From the NCBI GenBank assembly GCA_017656295.1, contig JACDOC010000003.1, positions 62,001 to 126,000 on the forward strand: a DNA stretch of 64,000 nt, in the 5' to 3' direction. A program made the translations under genes and the position numbers. Below the pieces are notes generated by a model, which worked only from the letters and a program-made list of their open reading frames with translations, searched no databases and was not told the origin of the DNA. Shown piece by piece: positions 25,935 through 35,222 of this stretch. This DNA comes from Bacillus sp. (in: firmicutes). Lineage in GTDB: Bacteria > Bacillota > Bacilli > Bacillales > JACDOC01. The stretch's first letter is position 1. Every line of letters starts with the position of its first letter.

Positions 25935-27434
25935 GTGAAAATGGAAAAGCCAACATCACTCATCATCATCTTTGGAGCAACTGGTGACTTAGCGAAACGT
26001 AAATTGTTCCCATCCCTTTTCCACTTATATCGGAAAGGAAAAATCGGGAACAAATTTGCGGTCATTGGCGTTGCCAGACGTCCATGGTCTCAGGAACAGT
26101 TTCAACAACATGTTCAAGATTCTGTTCTTACCTCATTAGGTCAGGCAGAAGATATTGAGTCATTTGTTCAACATTTTTATTATCAATCCATTGACGTGAC
26201 CGATTCGAGCTCATACGTTCAACTTAATGAGCTAGCCAATAAGTTAGATGTCCAATACGATTTAAACGGAAACCGTATTTTCTACTTGGCGATGGCACCT
26301 GAATTTTTCGGTACGATTACCGAGCATTTAAAAGCGGATGGGTTAACTGCTACGAATGGCTTTAAACGTCTCGTTATTGAAAAGCCGTTCGGTCATGACT
26401 TAGAGTCCGCTAAACAATTAAATAATCAAATACGAGAAGTATTCTCCGAGGACGAAATTTATCGAATTGACCATTATTTAGGAAAAGAAATGGTGCAAAA
26501 CATCGAAGTGATTCGCTTCGCCAACGCTCTGTTTGAACCTCTTTGGAACAACCGGTTTATCTCGAACATTCAAATTACCTCTTCCGAAGTGTTAGGTGTC
26601 GAAGAACGAGGACGTTATTATGACAAAAGCGGGGCGCTTCGCGATATGGTACAAAACCATATGTTACAAATGGTCGCCCTACTCGCAATGGAACCACCCA
26701 TTCGCTTAACAACAGACGAAATTCGAAGCGAAAAAGTGAAAGTTCTCCGCGCGCTTCGCCCAATTAAAGGGGAGGACGTTCATCGATACTTTGTGCGTGG
26801 CCAATACGGACCAGGTGCGATTCGGAATGAAATGGTTCCAGGGTATCGCCAGGAAGCAAACGTCGACCCAGAGTCCAATACGGAAACATTTGTTGCTGGA
26901 AAACTCATGATCGATAACTTCCGTTGGGCAGGTGTTCCATTCTACATACGAACAGGTAAACGAATGTCCGCGAAATCAACGAAGATTGTCATTCAATTTA
27001 AAGATATTCCGATGAACTTGTACTATAAAATGGACCAGCCGCTGTCGCCAAACTTACTGGTGATTCACATTCAACCAGAAGAAGGCATTACCCTTCATTT
27101 AAATGCGAAAAAAGCGGGTCAAAACATGGAAACAACGCCAGTTAAACTTGATTTTGCAAACAACAGTATTGACGGAATGAACACCCCAGAAGCGTATGAA
27201 AAACTTCTCTATGACTGTATGCGCGGAGATGCCACGAACTTCACGCATTGGGATGAAGTGGCCCTGTCATGGAGCTTTGTAGACGAAATTTCTAAAGTTT
27301 GGGAATCTACACGCGAAGAGAAATTCCCGAATTATGCAGCTGGCACCATGGGACCAAAAGCAGCCGACGAATTATTAGCCAAAGATGGCTTTCATTGGTG
27401 GCCGGTGTCTGATTTTGAAGTTCAGTCCAAATAA
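25935..27434 (+). CDS. zwf: Glucose-6-phosphate 1-dehydrogenase
   Basis: First step of the oxidative pentose phosphate pathway, making NADPH. The 499-residue protein has the nucleotide-binding FGATGDLAKRKLFPSLF near residue 14, the active site RIDHYLGKEMVQN near residue 182 (with the catalytic His), and the EKPFGHDLESAK segment near 150. Start GTG at 25935 follows GAGG; an ATG six bases later is possible. The gene is followed 13 bases later by a cyclase-family gene, probably co-transcribed. gndA, the third enzyme of the pathway, is close but convergent. Confidence 0.96.
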   Translation: MKMEKPTSLIIIFGATGDLAKRKLFPSLFHLYRKGKIGNKFAVIGVARRPWSQEQFQQHVQDSVLTSLGQAEDIESFVQHFYYQSIDVTDSSSYVQLNELANKLDVQYDLNGNRIFYLAMAPEFFGTITEHLKADGLTATNGFKRLVIEKPFGHDLESAKQLNNQIREVFSEDEIYRIDHYLGKEMVQNIEVIRFANALFEPLWNNRFISNIQITSSEVLGVEERGRYYDKSGALRDMVQNHMLQMVALLAMEPPIRLTTDEIRSEKVKVLRALRPIKGEDVHRYFVRGQYGPGAIRNEMVPGYRQEANVDPESNTETFVAGKLMIDNFRWAGVPFYIRTGKRMSAKSTKIVIQFKDIPMNLYYKMDQPLSPNLLVIHIQPEEGITLHLNAKKAGQNMETTPVKLDFANNSIDGMNTPEAYEKLLYDCMRGDATNFTHWDEVALSWSFVDEISKVWESTREEKFPNYAAGTMGPKAADELLAKDGFHWWPVSDFEVQSK

Positions 27435-27447
27435 GGAGGAGATACGC

Positions 27448-28068
27448 GTGAAGATTTACGACGTAACGGCTCCTATTATTGAAGGTATGCCTGTTTACAA
27501 AAATAAAGAAGAAAAGCAGCCAAAAATTACAACGGTGACGAATGCGCACGTCACTGAATCTCGTATTAGCCTAGATGTGCATACAGGAACGCATGTCGAT
27601 GCACCATTGCATATGATGAACGATGGCGAAACGATCGAAACGATCGGTATCGAAAAACTCGTTCGACCGTGTAAAGTATTCGACCTCACCCATGTAGAAG
27701 AGAAGATTACAAAAAAAGACATTGAATCCCTTCCAATTGAAAATGGTGATTTCGTCCTTTTTAAAACGAAGAATTCATTTGACGAACAATTTAATTTTGA
27801 GTTTATTTATGTGGCTGAAGATGCAGCAGCCTATTTAGCGGAAAAAGAAATCGCTGGCGTAGGCATTGATGCACTAGGAATTGAACGTGCCCAACCGGGG
27901 CATCCGACCCATCAAACGTTAATGAAAAACGGCGTGATTATTATTGAAGGCTTACGGTTAAAAGACGTTGAAGCAAACACGTACTTTATGGTCGCTGCTC
28001 CGCTAAAACTCGTCGGAACAGATGCGGCACCTGCTCGTATTTTACTGTTAGACGAACTCAATGGGTAA
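27448..28068 (+). CDS. Cyclase family protein (kynurenine formamidase-like)
   Basis: A 206-residue hydrolase of the cyclase family (PF04199). The start is the GTG at 27448 with AAGGAGGA upstream (KIYDVTAPIIEGMPVYKN). The metal-binding motif H-x-G-T-H-x-D-x-P-x-H is present as DVHTGTHVDAPLHM near residue 45. The GIDALGIERAQPGHPTHQ block near 145 is also typical. KynB-like enzymes hydrolyse N-formylkynurenine, but no tryptophan genes are near, so the substrate is unknown. Confidence 0.85.
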   Translation: MKIYDVTAPIIEGMPVYKNKEEKQPKITTVTNAHVTESRISLDVHTGTHVDAPLHMMNDGETIETIGIEKLVRPCKVFDLTHVEEKITKKDIESLPIENGDFVLFKTKNSFDEQFNFEFIYVAEDAAAYLAEKEIAGVGIDALGIERAQPGHPTHQTLMKNGVIIIEGLRLKDVEANTYFMVAAPLKLVGTDAAPARILLLDELNG

Positions 28069-28071
28069 TAC

Positions 28072-28101
28072 AAAAGCGCTTGGATAGTCCAAGCGCTTTT
28101 G
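28072..28101 (+). terminator. Terminator after the cyclase-family gene
   Basis: AAAAGCGCTTGGA and TCCAAGCGCTTTT form a perfect stem around TAG; it ends the zwf transcript. Confidence 0.85.
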
Positions 28102-28173
28102 CTGTCATTTACTCTCTTTTTGAAACCACCCGTGAAACGATGACTCCATCCCCATTCTCTCTTTATAAACAGA

Positions 28174-28217
28174 AAAAATCCCCTGACCGTCAAAAAGACC
28201 ATCAGGGGATTTTTTTA
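28174..28217 (-). terminator. Terminator after gndA
   Basis: TCCCCTGA and TCAGGGGA pair across a 24-base loop, with A- and T-runs at either side, so it may be bidirectional. It lies just past the gndA stop. Confidence 0.8.
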
Positions 28218-28223
28218 AACTTC

Positions 28224-29636
28224 TTACTTGGATATCCATTCGGTATGGAAAATACCTTCTTTATCTACTCGTTCATACGTATGCGCACCGAAGTAATCGC
28301 GTTGTGCTTGAATGAGGTTCGCGGGTAATGTTTCCATGCGATAGCTGTCATAGTAGGATAGAGCAGCTGAAAAACATGGAACTGGAATACCGAATTGCAC
28401 CGCCACGGAAATGATTTCACGTAACGCAGATTGATAAGACTCAACGATTTCTTTGAAGTATGGATCGAGTAATAAGTTTGGAAGCTGTGGATCACGATCG
28501 TAAGCATCTTTAATTTTTTGTAAGAATTGCGCACGAATGATACAACCACCACGGAAAATCATCGCAATATCTCCGTATTTTAGATCCCAGCCGTACTCAT
28601 CAGAAGCTGCTTTCATTTGGGCAAAACCTTGGGCATATGAACAAATTTTACTCATGTAAAGGGCTTTACGAACCGATTCAATAAATGCTTCACGGTCACC
28701 AGTAAACGGTTTTGTTTCTGGTCCTTTTAATAGTTTGGATGCATGAACGCGCTCGTCTTTTAACGCAGAAATGAAACGAGCGAAAACGGATTCCGTAATA
28801 ATTGGAAGTGGAACGCCTAAATCAAGTGCGCTTTGGCTTGTCCATTTTCCTGTTCCTTTTTGTCCCGCTTTATCTAAAATGACATCAACAAGTGGTTTTC
28901 CGGTTTCTTCATCTATTTTCGTGAAAATATCCGCTGTAATTTCAATTAAGTAGCTATCTAGCTCTCCTTTATTCCATTCCGCAAACACTTGATGAAGCTC
29001 TTGGGCGCTTAAACCGAGTACATGTTTTAGTAAAAAGTAAGATTCCGCGATTAGCTGCATGTCTCCGTACTCAATACCGTTATGAACCATTTTTACATAA
29101 TGTCCTGCTCCGTCAGGACCGATGTATGTTGTGCACGGCTCACCATCAACTTTTGCGGCAATTGCTTCAAAAATCGGACGAACAAGCTCATGTGCTTCCT
29201 TTTGGCCACCTGGCATGATAGATGGCCCTTTTAATGCTCCTTCTTCACCGCCGGAAACGCCTGTGCCGATAAAATGAATACCTAACTCCGCTAACTCTTT
29301 GTTGCGGCGTTGCGTGTCTTTGAAATACGTATTTCCACCGTCAATTAAAATGTCACCTTTCTCTAAGTACGGCTTTAATTGTTCAATCGTTGCATCCGTC
29401 GCCGCTCCAGCTTTTACCATCAATAAGATTTTACGCGGTTTTTCAAGCGAGTTAACAAATTCTTCAATGCTGTATGTACCCACAACATTTTTTCCTGCTG
29501 CTTCTTTTAAAAACTCATCTGTCTTTTCGAGCGAACGGTTGTATACCGCTACGGAGTAACCTCTGCTTTCAATATTTAATGCAAGGTTTTTCCCCATGAC
29601 GGCTAAACCGATTACACCGATTTGTTGTTTTGCCAT
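28224..29636 (-). CDS. gndA: 6-phosphogluconate dehydrogenase, decarboxylating (NADP)
   Basis: Oxidises 6-phosphogluconate to ribulose 5-phosphate, CO2 and NADPH. The 470-residue protein has the dinucleotide motif [18 protein letters not shown] at the N-terminus, the catalytic region [20 protein letters not shown] near residue 174 (Lys and the substrate-binding His/Asn) and the [10 protein letters not shown] segment near 258. The C-terminal tail ends [18 protein letters not shown] at 29636. In B. subtilis the orthologue is yqjI. Confidence 0.96.
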   Translation of the reverse strand: MAKQQIGVIGLAVMGKNLALNIESRGYSVAVYNRSLEKTDEFLKEAAGKNVVGTYSIEEFVNSLEKPRKILLMVKAGAATDATIEQLKPYLEKGDILIDGGNTYFKDTQRRNKELAELGIHFIGTGVSGGEEGALKGPSIMPGGQKEAHELVRPIFEAIAAKVDGEPCTTYIGPDGAGHYVKMVHNGIEYGDMQLIAESYFLLKHVLGLSAQELHQVFAEWNKGELDSYLIEITADIFTKIDEETGKPLVDVILDKAGQKGTGKWTSQSALDLGVPLPIITESVFARFISALKDERVHASKLLKGPETKPFTGDREAFIESVRKALYMSKICSYAQGFAQMKAASDEYGWDLKYGDIAMIFRGGCIIRAQFLQKIKDAYDRDPQLPNLLLDPYFKEIVESYQSALREIISVAVQFGIPVPCFSAALSYYDSYRMETLPANLIQAQRDYFGAHTYERVDKEGIFHTEWISK

Positions 29637-30008
29637 TGTGAAACGTTCCTTTCTGTCCTTTTATATTTTCTTTATCATGAAAGAACATACCATGCCCATT
29701 TTACAATATCAAGTATTATGCTGGATTTTACGTAAGTTGAAAGCGCGTTCATTTTTTTCTTACTTGCTGAAAAAACGTTACCTTCTAGCAATAATGCTAC
29801 AAGGAGTACTGGAACTAGGAACGATTTTTATTCCGCACCAAAAACATTGTAGAAAAATTCCCTATCAATAAATCATCGTTCTTTTGTTTTTTACGTTCCC
29901 TTTATTTTTTAAAATTATGATGATTTTATAAGATTTTTTGATTTCATTATAATCCTTCTTTATCTACAGTTTAGGATCGTTAAAAGGGGAAGAGATAAGC
30001 TGGAATTA
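29637..30008. other. Intergenic region upstream of gndA, no supported gene
   Basis: This AT-rich gap holds the gndA promoter region. A plus-strand ORF of about 65 codons from 29677 (ending at 29871) has no ribosome site and no recognisable family. It is basic and leucine-rich, so I do not call it a gene. It marks the border of the AT-rich block that follows. Confidence 0.4.
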
Positions 30009-30575
30009 CTAGTCGGATTGGCAGCCGTATAATTTGATCAATTTATCTTTTGACATAAATAAATATTTTGGTGGTCTCCTAAAACTGTCTAAACGGTATA
30101 TAGAAATAAGATACATAGGAACAATTGTCATTTGTTTGTACCATTTATAAAAAGGATTAATGATGGAAAACGTTTCAAATCCTAATCGCTCACTACCTTT
30201 ATTTAAAACCGTGATTCCGATAATCCCCTTAATATTGGCAAATTGTTCATGACGTTGTAAATATATTGCAAGGTTCGGCAACCCTCTTTTTACTTGTTCA
30301 TAGATAAGTCTCCCCTTTTTAATTTCACTATTCAAACGAGTGAGTTCGTTAACTAAACGAATGTTATACAAATGAATTTTTATAAGGAGATCATTTTTGG
30401 TGATATGTGTACCATCAGAGAGCATGATGTCTCTTCCTTTATACTTCGTCAGCCGAACCCGAAAAATATCTCGATTTTTTGATTTGTCCTGAACGTATTC
30501 AAGCCGTGAACAAAAATAATAAATCGGATCTAATACACTCCAAATGGCAAGAAAACATTGTTTCATCTTTACCAT
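30009..30575 (-). CDS. YkoP-like protein, unknown function
   Basis: A 188-residue protein with no catalytic motif I recognise. It begins MKQCFLAIWSVLDPIYYFCS after a short lead, has DGTHITKNDLLIKIHLYNIR near residue 55 and FANIKGIIGITVLNKGSERL near 120, and ends in a basic stretch. The pattern agrees with the Bacillus YkoP family as I recall it, which occurs beside glycosyltransferase-like genes. It is divergent from the glycosyltransferase at 30732. The coding region is richer in AT than its neighbours in the window. The start could also be the ATG at 30566. Confidence 0.6.
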   Translation of the reverse strand: MVKMKQCFLAIWSVLDPIYYFCSRLEYVQDKSKNRDIFRVRLTKYKGRDIMLSDGTHITKNDLLIKIHLYNIRLVNELTRLNSEIKKGRLIYEQVKRGLPNLAIYLQRHEQFANIKGIIGITVLNKGSERLGFETFSIINPFYKWYKQMTIVPMYLISIYRLDSFRRPPKYLFMSKDKLIKLYGCQSD

Positions 30576-30731
30576 TACAACACCCTTCTCCTTTTCTTCC
30601 TTTCATTATATTAAAGTGTTTAGCACTCAAGGTCGTTTTATTAATAGAAAAAAAAGGATTTGGCTTATCGAATAACTATCCAAAAATGACAAACACTTTT
30701 TAATAACTATATCTATTTTAGGTGAGTATTT
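30576..30731. promoter_or_regulatory. Divergent intergenic region of the YkoP/glycosyltransferase pair
   Basis: A 156-base, very AT-rich spacer between two divergent genes that must hold both promoters. No high-confidence -35/-10 pair was identified. Confidence 0.35.
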
Positions 30732-31838
30732 ATGAAAAGGGTTCTTTTTCTTCCATTACTACAATTTCCATCCGGTCATCATCAAACGGCAGATGCCTTA
30801 AAAGAGGGATTACTTCTACTTGATCCTCATATACAATGCGAAAAAATTGAATTATTATCATCAAGATTCGGAAAGATGGAATCTTTTATTTCACAATTTT
30901 ATCTACAATGGATTGATCGATTTCCAAAAACTTACAGCTTATTGTACCGTCAATCGCTGTTTAGCGAATTGAGTAAAACGAAAACGTTTCCACATTATGA
31001 GGTTCTATTTCTTAATCATTTAAAAAAGTTGATTTCTGAAACAAACCCGAATGTAATTATATGTACTCATGCGCTACCTTCCTATTTACTAAGCAGATTG
31101 AAAGCAGTCGGTGAATTAAAGATACCAGTCATTAATGTATATACAGACTACTTTATTCATCAGCTTTGGGGGACTGAGGAAATTGACTATCATTTTGTTA
31201 GCCATCCGTATATGAAGGAATTTTTACAGAAAAAAGGGGTTCATAAAAGCCGCATTTTTGTAACTGGAATTCCCATTCACCCGAAAATAACGAAAAACAC
31301 AAATAATCATCGATACACAAAAAAAACGTACTGTGGCTTAATCTCCGGGGGAAGCTTAGGGGTCGGGGCTTTAGCAAAACTACTCGAAAAAATCCCTATA
31401 GATGACCAAATAAATTATTACGTACTATGTGGTAAAAATAGATGTATATATGAACAATTGATCCATATGAATCATCCAAAAATTACACCTTTTCCTTACA
31501 TCTCTTCTCGTGAAGAGATGAATAAATTATATAATCAAGTTGATTTCATTATTACAAAACCAGGCGGAGTAACCGTTAGTGAATGCTTATTTAAAAAGCT
31601 CCCTATTTTTGTTTACCATGCTCTACCCGGTCAGGAAGAAATTAATCTTCAGCAATTAAAAGAATTAGGAATTGTTTTTGATTTTCAAGAGTGGTATCAG
31701 ATGGAGAACATTTCAGAACAGCTAATCCACATCCTACATTCAGAGCATTTATCCAATTATTTTTCAAAACTTGATGAGTATCACAGAAACTTATCTCCAG
31801 TTGAACCAGCAAAATTTATTTATCATTTAGTCAAGTAA
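30732..31838 (+). CDS. Glycosyltransferase, MGDG-synthase/UgtP-like (GT28)
   Basis: A 368-residue glycosyltransferase of the GT-B fold, GT28 family. The N-terminal half is MGDG-synthase-like (LLQFPSGHHQTADALKEGLL at 8-27). The C-terminal half has the nucleotide-sugar site: LISGGSLGVGALAKLLEK near 203, and ITKPGGVTVSECLFKKLPIF near 275, which resembles the UgtP and MurG UDP-sugar loop. Relatives transfer glucose or galactose to diacylglycerol. Membrane or lipid substrate is therefore likely, but the exact one is unknown. ATG at 30732 follows AGGTGA. Same AT-rich block as YkoP-like. Confidence 0.82.
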   Translation: MKRVLFLPLLQFPSGHHQTADALKEGLLLLDPHIQCEKIELLSSRFGKMESFISQFYLQWIDRFPKTYSLLYRQSLFSELSKTKTFPHYEVLFLNHLKKLISETNPNVIICTHALPSYLLSRLKAVGELKIPVINVYTDYFIHQLWGTEEIDYHFVSHPYMKEFLQKKGVHKSRIFVTGIPIHPKITKNTNNHRYTKKTYCGLISGGSLGVGALAKLLEKIPIDDQINYYVLCGKNRCIYEQLIHMNHPKITPFPYISSREEMNKLYNQVDFIITKPGGVTVSECLFKKLPIFVYHALPGQEEINLQQLKELGIVFDFQEWYQMENISEQLIHILHSEHLSNYFSKLDEYHRNLSPVEPAKFIYHLVK

Positions 31839-32144
31839 GACAAAAACACAATAAACATTTGTTTAGCACTTCATGTTCCAATGTACCTTATGTAATATGA
31901 GGACCCGTGCAATTTTAGCATTTGTCTTGATTTGTAAAAAGGGGAGAGGCTAACAGGTACAGCAGTATCTCGCCCTTTTTTCATATGTAGCGATTTGATC
32001 CTACTTTTTTAGTTATATAACTGATTTAACAAGAAAATCAATTCTCCTGCCATCTTACTTAAAGTCATCATTAATAAAAATATTTTTGAAATTGCATACA
32101 AATATATGACAATAACGCAAATGAACTTAGAGGAGAGAAGCAGC
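31839..32144. other. Intergenic region with terminator
   Basis: The gap between the glycosyltransferase and the EEP gene. A hairpin terminator lies at 31936-31981. The remaining sequence is AT-rich with no further supported feature. Confidence 0.5.
31936..31981 (+). terminator. Terminator after the glycosyltransferase
   Basis: AAAAAGGGGAGA pairs with TCTCGCCCTTTTT with one bulged G and a loop of about 18 bases; the right arm itself is T-rich. Confidence 0.65.
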
Positions 32145-32873
32145 TTGGAAATTAAGGTTATGACTTTTAATATTCATCATGGCAAAGGTATGGATCTTAA
32201 AGTAGATCTAAATAGAATCGCTGAAGTGATTGAAAAAAGTAATGCCCATATTATTGGTCTTAACGAGGTGGATAAACATTTTTCCAAGCGGAGTTATTTT
32301 GAGGACCAAATTAGCTGGCTTGCCAAACAATTAAACATGAACTATGCTTTTAGCCCTTCCCTTTCCTTAAAACCTAAAACTATGTCAAAAGTGCGACAAT
32401 ATGGAAATGCCTTGTTGTCCCGATATCCTATTGTTGCAAAAAGCAGCTATTTGTTTGATTTGATATCTGGAGTCATTGAAGGAAGATCTTTGCTTGAAGC
32501 AACGATTCAAATTAACAATCAGCTGGTTTTGGTTAATGTTACTCACCTAAGTATTAACCCCTATCTTCACAAAAAGCAGACGGATTTTATTTTAAATAGG
32601 CTCAGCAACTATTCTTATCCTTTTATTATCATGGGGGACTGGAATATGATGCCTGGATCAAGAGGATGGAGAAAAATGACGCGTGAAACTCAAGATGCTT
32701 GGTATATAGCCGGTATAGGAGCAGGACATACTTATCCTTCCCTTCATCCAAGAGTTAGGTTAGACTACATATTTGTTAGCCACCATTTTCAAGTCATTAA
32801 AGCAGAAATCTTCACTAAAACACCAAATGCTTCCGACCATTTACCATTAAAAGCAACACTGAATTACCACTGA
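32145..32873 (+). CDS. Endonuclease/exonuclease/phosphatase (EEP) family protein
   Basis: A 242-residue EEP-fold phosphoesterase. The start is probably the TTG at 32145, right after GAGGAGAGAAG; the ORF opens at 32106 but without a ribosome site. Catalytic motifs are complete: TFNIHHGKG near the N-terminus, the metal-binding Glu in IIGLNEVDKHF, GDWNMMPGS near residue 165, and the catalytic SDHLPLKA at the C-terminus. The family includes sphingomyelinases, phosphoinositide phosphatases and DNases; short members with this layout are often metal-dependent phosphatases. It has no signal peptide. Part of the AT-rich four-gene block. Confidence 0.82.
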   Translation: MEIKVMTFNIHHGKGMDLKVDLNRIAEVIEKSNAHIIGLNEVDKHFSKRSYFEDQISWLAKQLNMNYAFSPSLSLKPKTMSKVRQYGNALLSRYPIVAKSSYLFDLISGVIEGRSLLEATIQINNQLVLVNVTHLSINPYLHKKQTDFILNRLSNYSYPFIIMGDWNMMPGSRGWRKMTRETQDAWYIAGIGAGHTYPSLHPRVRLDYIFVSHHFQVIKAEIFTKTPNASDHLPLKATLNYH

Positions 32874-32900
32874 AAAGAAACATATTTCCATTTTAAAAAT

Positions 32901-32929
32901 AACACCTTGTAATCGAGGTGTTATTTTTT
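32901..32929 (+). terminator. Terminator between EEP and phosphodiesterase genes
   Basis: AACACCT and AGGTGTT form a stem with loop TGTAATCG, followed by ATTTTTT. It lies between convergent genes. Confidence 0.8.
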
Positions 32930-32964
32930 GGATATTCGTGATTATATTTGTATTGTCATCAACC

Positions 32965-34446
32965 TCAATCAAGAAGTGTTAAAATCCAATCTTTTAAGTC
33001 AATAATGCGTAAATGTCTTGGGGACAAGTTAGTACCAGTTACAATCATCGATACTAGTGAGTCTTGTTTATGAAGTCCACCATGGCTTGCTCCTCCCACA
33101 TGAGTCGGGGAACCTTCACCGATAAATTCAAATCCTGGTTTGGCACTTACAACAAGATAATTTCCTTCATGAGAAGTGAGCGAGCTGTACAATCGGGCCA
33201 GTGCATCCGGATATTCATCATAAATAATCTTATTGTTCTTAACGGTAAGATTCAAAATTCCTAAATCTCCTTCTATATCCCACGATTGTTCATACTCATC
33301 AACCAATGTTCCATTTGGTTTAAAAATGAATTTTCCCTGTTGAACTCCAGATATAACGTGAACAGATTCTTTTTCCTTCCAAGCAATGACATCAACTCTT
33401 TCGTCCATTTGTAACGTTTTCGCGAGATCCGATAGTGGCGCATGTTCAGGATTTAATGTATAAATAAAGGCCATTCGTTCATTAACACCGAGAACAACTT
33501 CGTCCCTATCTTTAACCCCATCTTTTAATGTCATTATTTGATAAGAACGAAGGGATTGTCTTAAATCAATTAAGGCTTTGTTCCGATCAGAATCAATTGG
33601 CGCTTGACCGTTATCACCAATGATAATCCAATAATTATCTTTTAAAGCTTCCTCCCAAGAATCATAACAATCCAATACGTTTTGCAGCTGTTTGTCTACT
33701 TTGTGAATTCCCTTTATATCCATAGGACCATTTTTATGGATAATTTTATCCATATCTGGAAAATAAACAATGGTAAAAGAAGGTAGAGAATCCGTTTTAA
33801 TAAGGTATTTTAACTCTTGGGCAGAAAAGCGATCATTAAACCCACATTTTTGCCAAAAGTATCCATATCTTTTCAAAGGACTGAGCTTAGAAAAGGAGCC
33901 ATATGTAAACAGTTGGCTTCCTTTTGTCTTCAACTCATGATTCAAAGATGTAAAAATTGTTAGTAACCTTGGCAATTTTAAATTATGCTCTGTATTACCA
34001 CGATAAATGAGAGCATTAATCGAAGCGGTTATTTTTCCTCTACTAGACAATTCTTCATGGATTGTTTTAATTTCTTTGTTTAAATGCTGATTGTTTATAT
34101 TATATAAAATGTCCTTCATTGATTGGGTGATGCCAAGCTTGATAAGTTCCCTTATATGACTTCCGTAATTAATTAGCCGCTTTTCTTTATCATGAAACCA
34201 TACTAACCCAGGAATCTTATGAATATTCGCATTCGTACCCGTTAGCAGTGAACTGTCTACAGTTACAGACATCGTCGGAAAAGGGCTCACGATATTTGGA
34301 AATACCCTTCCATTATCCATAAAAAATTTAAATGCAGGAGCTGACCCCTCTTTTACTGCCTTTTCTAGAGGCGGATACATTAAAGTATCAATAATCAGCA
34401 TAATAACGCGTTTCTTGTTTGCAGATGTTGACACGATTTGATCCAT
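32965..34446 (-). CDS. Alkaline-phosphatase-superfamily protein (type I phosphodiesterase-like)
   Basis: A 493-residue metal-dependent phosphoesterase. The N-terminal metal and nucleophile site is MLIIDTLMYPPLEKA plus FPTMSVTVDSSLLTGTNANI near residues 16 and 58, where the Thr or Ser after P is the likely nucleophile. YFPDMDKIIHKNG near 228 holds further metal ligands. The usual D-H-G at the second metal site reads IIGDNGQAP near 275, so a His is replaced by Asn. A late SPTHVGGASHGGLHKQDSLV near 460 gives the last His. The family hydrolyses nucleotide or phospholipid diesters; substrate unknown. It is divergent from CheW-like and belongs to the AT-rich block. Confidence 0.78.
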   Translation of the reverse strand: MDQIVSTSANKKRVIMLIIDTLMYPPLEKAVKEGSAPAFKFFMDNGRVFPNIVSPFPTMSVTVDSSLLTGTNANIHKIPGLVWFHDKEKRLINYGSHIRELIKLGITQSMKDILYNINNQHLNKEIKTIHEELSSRGKITASINALIYRGNTEHNLKLPRLLTIFTSLNHELKTKGSQLFTYGSFSKLSPLKRYGYFWQKCGFNDRFSAQELKYLIKTDSLPSFTIVYFPDMDKIIHKNGPMDIKGIHKVDKQLQNVLDCYDSWEEALKDNYWIIIGDNGQAPIDSDRNKALIDLRQSLRSYQIMTLKDGVKDRDEVVLGVNERMAFIYTLNPEHAPLSDLAKTLQMDERVDVIAWKEKESVHVISGVQQGKFIFKPNGTLVDEYEQSWDIEGDLGILNLTVKNNKIIYDEYPDALARLYSSLTSHEGNYLVVSAKPGFEFIGEGSPTHVGGASHGGLHKQDSLVSMIVTGTNLSPRHLRIIDLKDWILTLLD

Positions 34447-34630
34447 CCTTTACCCAGTGTTGTTTGTGTATCATAAAGCATTCTCATCATACTATCTTAA
34501 CCAATATTCGGGTAAAGAAAACAAACAATATGGCAATTAATAATATCCGCCAGGAACAAGGCAGGTTTCTTATTGTATTTTGTATATTCTTTTTAAAAAC
34601 TTCATATGGTCCTACATTAGATTCATAAAG

Positions 34631-34653
34631 AAAACCACCTTATTGGTGGCTTA
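34631..34653 (-). terminator. Terminator at the end of the cheW-like gene
   Basis: On the minus strand AGCCACCA and TGGTGGTT pair and are followed by TTCTTT; the stem includes the stop codon of the gene. Confidence 0.6.
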
Positions 34654-35104
34654 AAATATGTTCTTTAATCTCGTTTACTCCGTCTAAGCTTTCGAATAGC
34701 TTGCTTGGGTCAATCAAGGTAATAAGGCGTTCAGGTAGGCTTGCCACGCCGATAAAATACGGTGTTTGACGGTATGCAAGCAGATTGATTTGTTTAATCG
34801 CATCTTTAGGAATATCGATGATCTCTTTGGCGTCATCAACGATTAAAGCAACAGATAAATCCTCGGTAGTCACAACAATCATTCTCGTTTTTTCTGTTTC
34901 TGTATATGAACAGCCATATAAAATTTTCATTGTATCTAAAACAGGAACTAACTCCCCGCGAATACGCACAACTCCAAGCATGTAACCTGGCATTTGCGGT
35001 ATCAATGTCGGTGAACTCATTTTTTCTATAGAAATTACATTTTCGACTGGTACCGCATATTGTTCATTCTTCACTTGGAACACAACTGCTTTATTGATTT
35101 CCAT
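34640..35104 (-). CDS. CheW-like chemotaxis domain protein
   Basis: A 154-residue single CheW domain. It runs from MEINKAVVFQVKNEQYAVPV (beta-strand start), through MLGVVRIRGELVPVLD near residue 44 (conserved RG-P-VLD segment), to VASLPERLITLIDPSKLFES near 120. The family couples receptors to the CheA kinase. Length is that of stand-alone CheW, and no receiver domain as in CheV is present. No CheA, receptor or flagellar gene is near; it sits 118 bases beyond the yqjE gene. ATG at 35104 follows AGGGGGAG. Function as a second CheW is inferred. Confidence 0.85.
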   Translation of the reverse strand: MEINKAVVFQVKNEQYAVPVENVISIEKMSSPTLIPQMPGYMLGVVRIRGELVPVLDTMKILYGCSYTETEKTRMIVVTTEDLSVALIVDDAKEIIDIPKDAIKQINLLAYRQTPYFIGVASLPERLITLIDPSKLFESLDGVNEIKEHILSHQ

Positions 35105-35222
35105 TCACCGCTCCCCCTAAAATACTATTTCTATATTCCTTATGATACTATAAATTGGCTATTTAAACCATTTTGTAATAGCAAAGAGCATCCAACGATT
35201 GGATGCCCTTCATATTTTACCC

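Noticed and set aside
29677-29871. ORF of about 65 codons upstream of gndA on the plus strand
   Set aside because: No ribosome site, no known family, and placed in an AT-rich promoter gap; treated as chance.
35185-35215. Hairpin GCATCCAA/TTGGATGC after yqjE as a terminator
   Set aside because: The stem is fair but no T-run follows in the direction of yqjE transcription, so it is not called.
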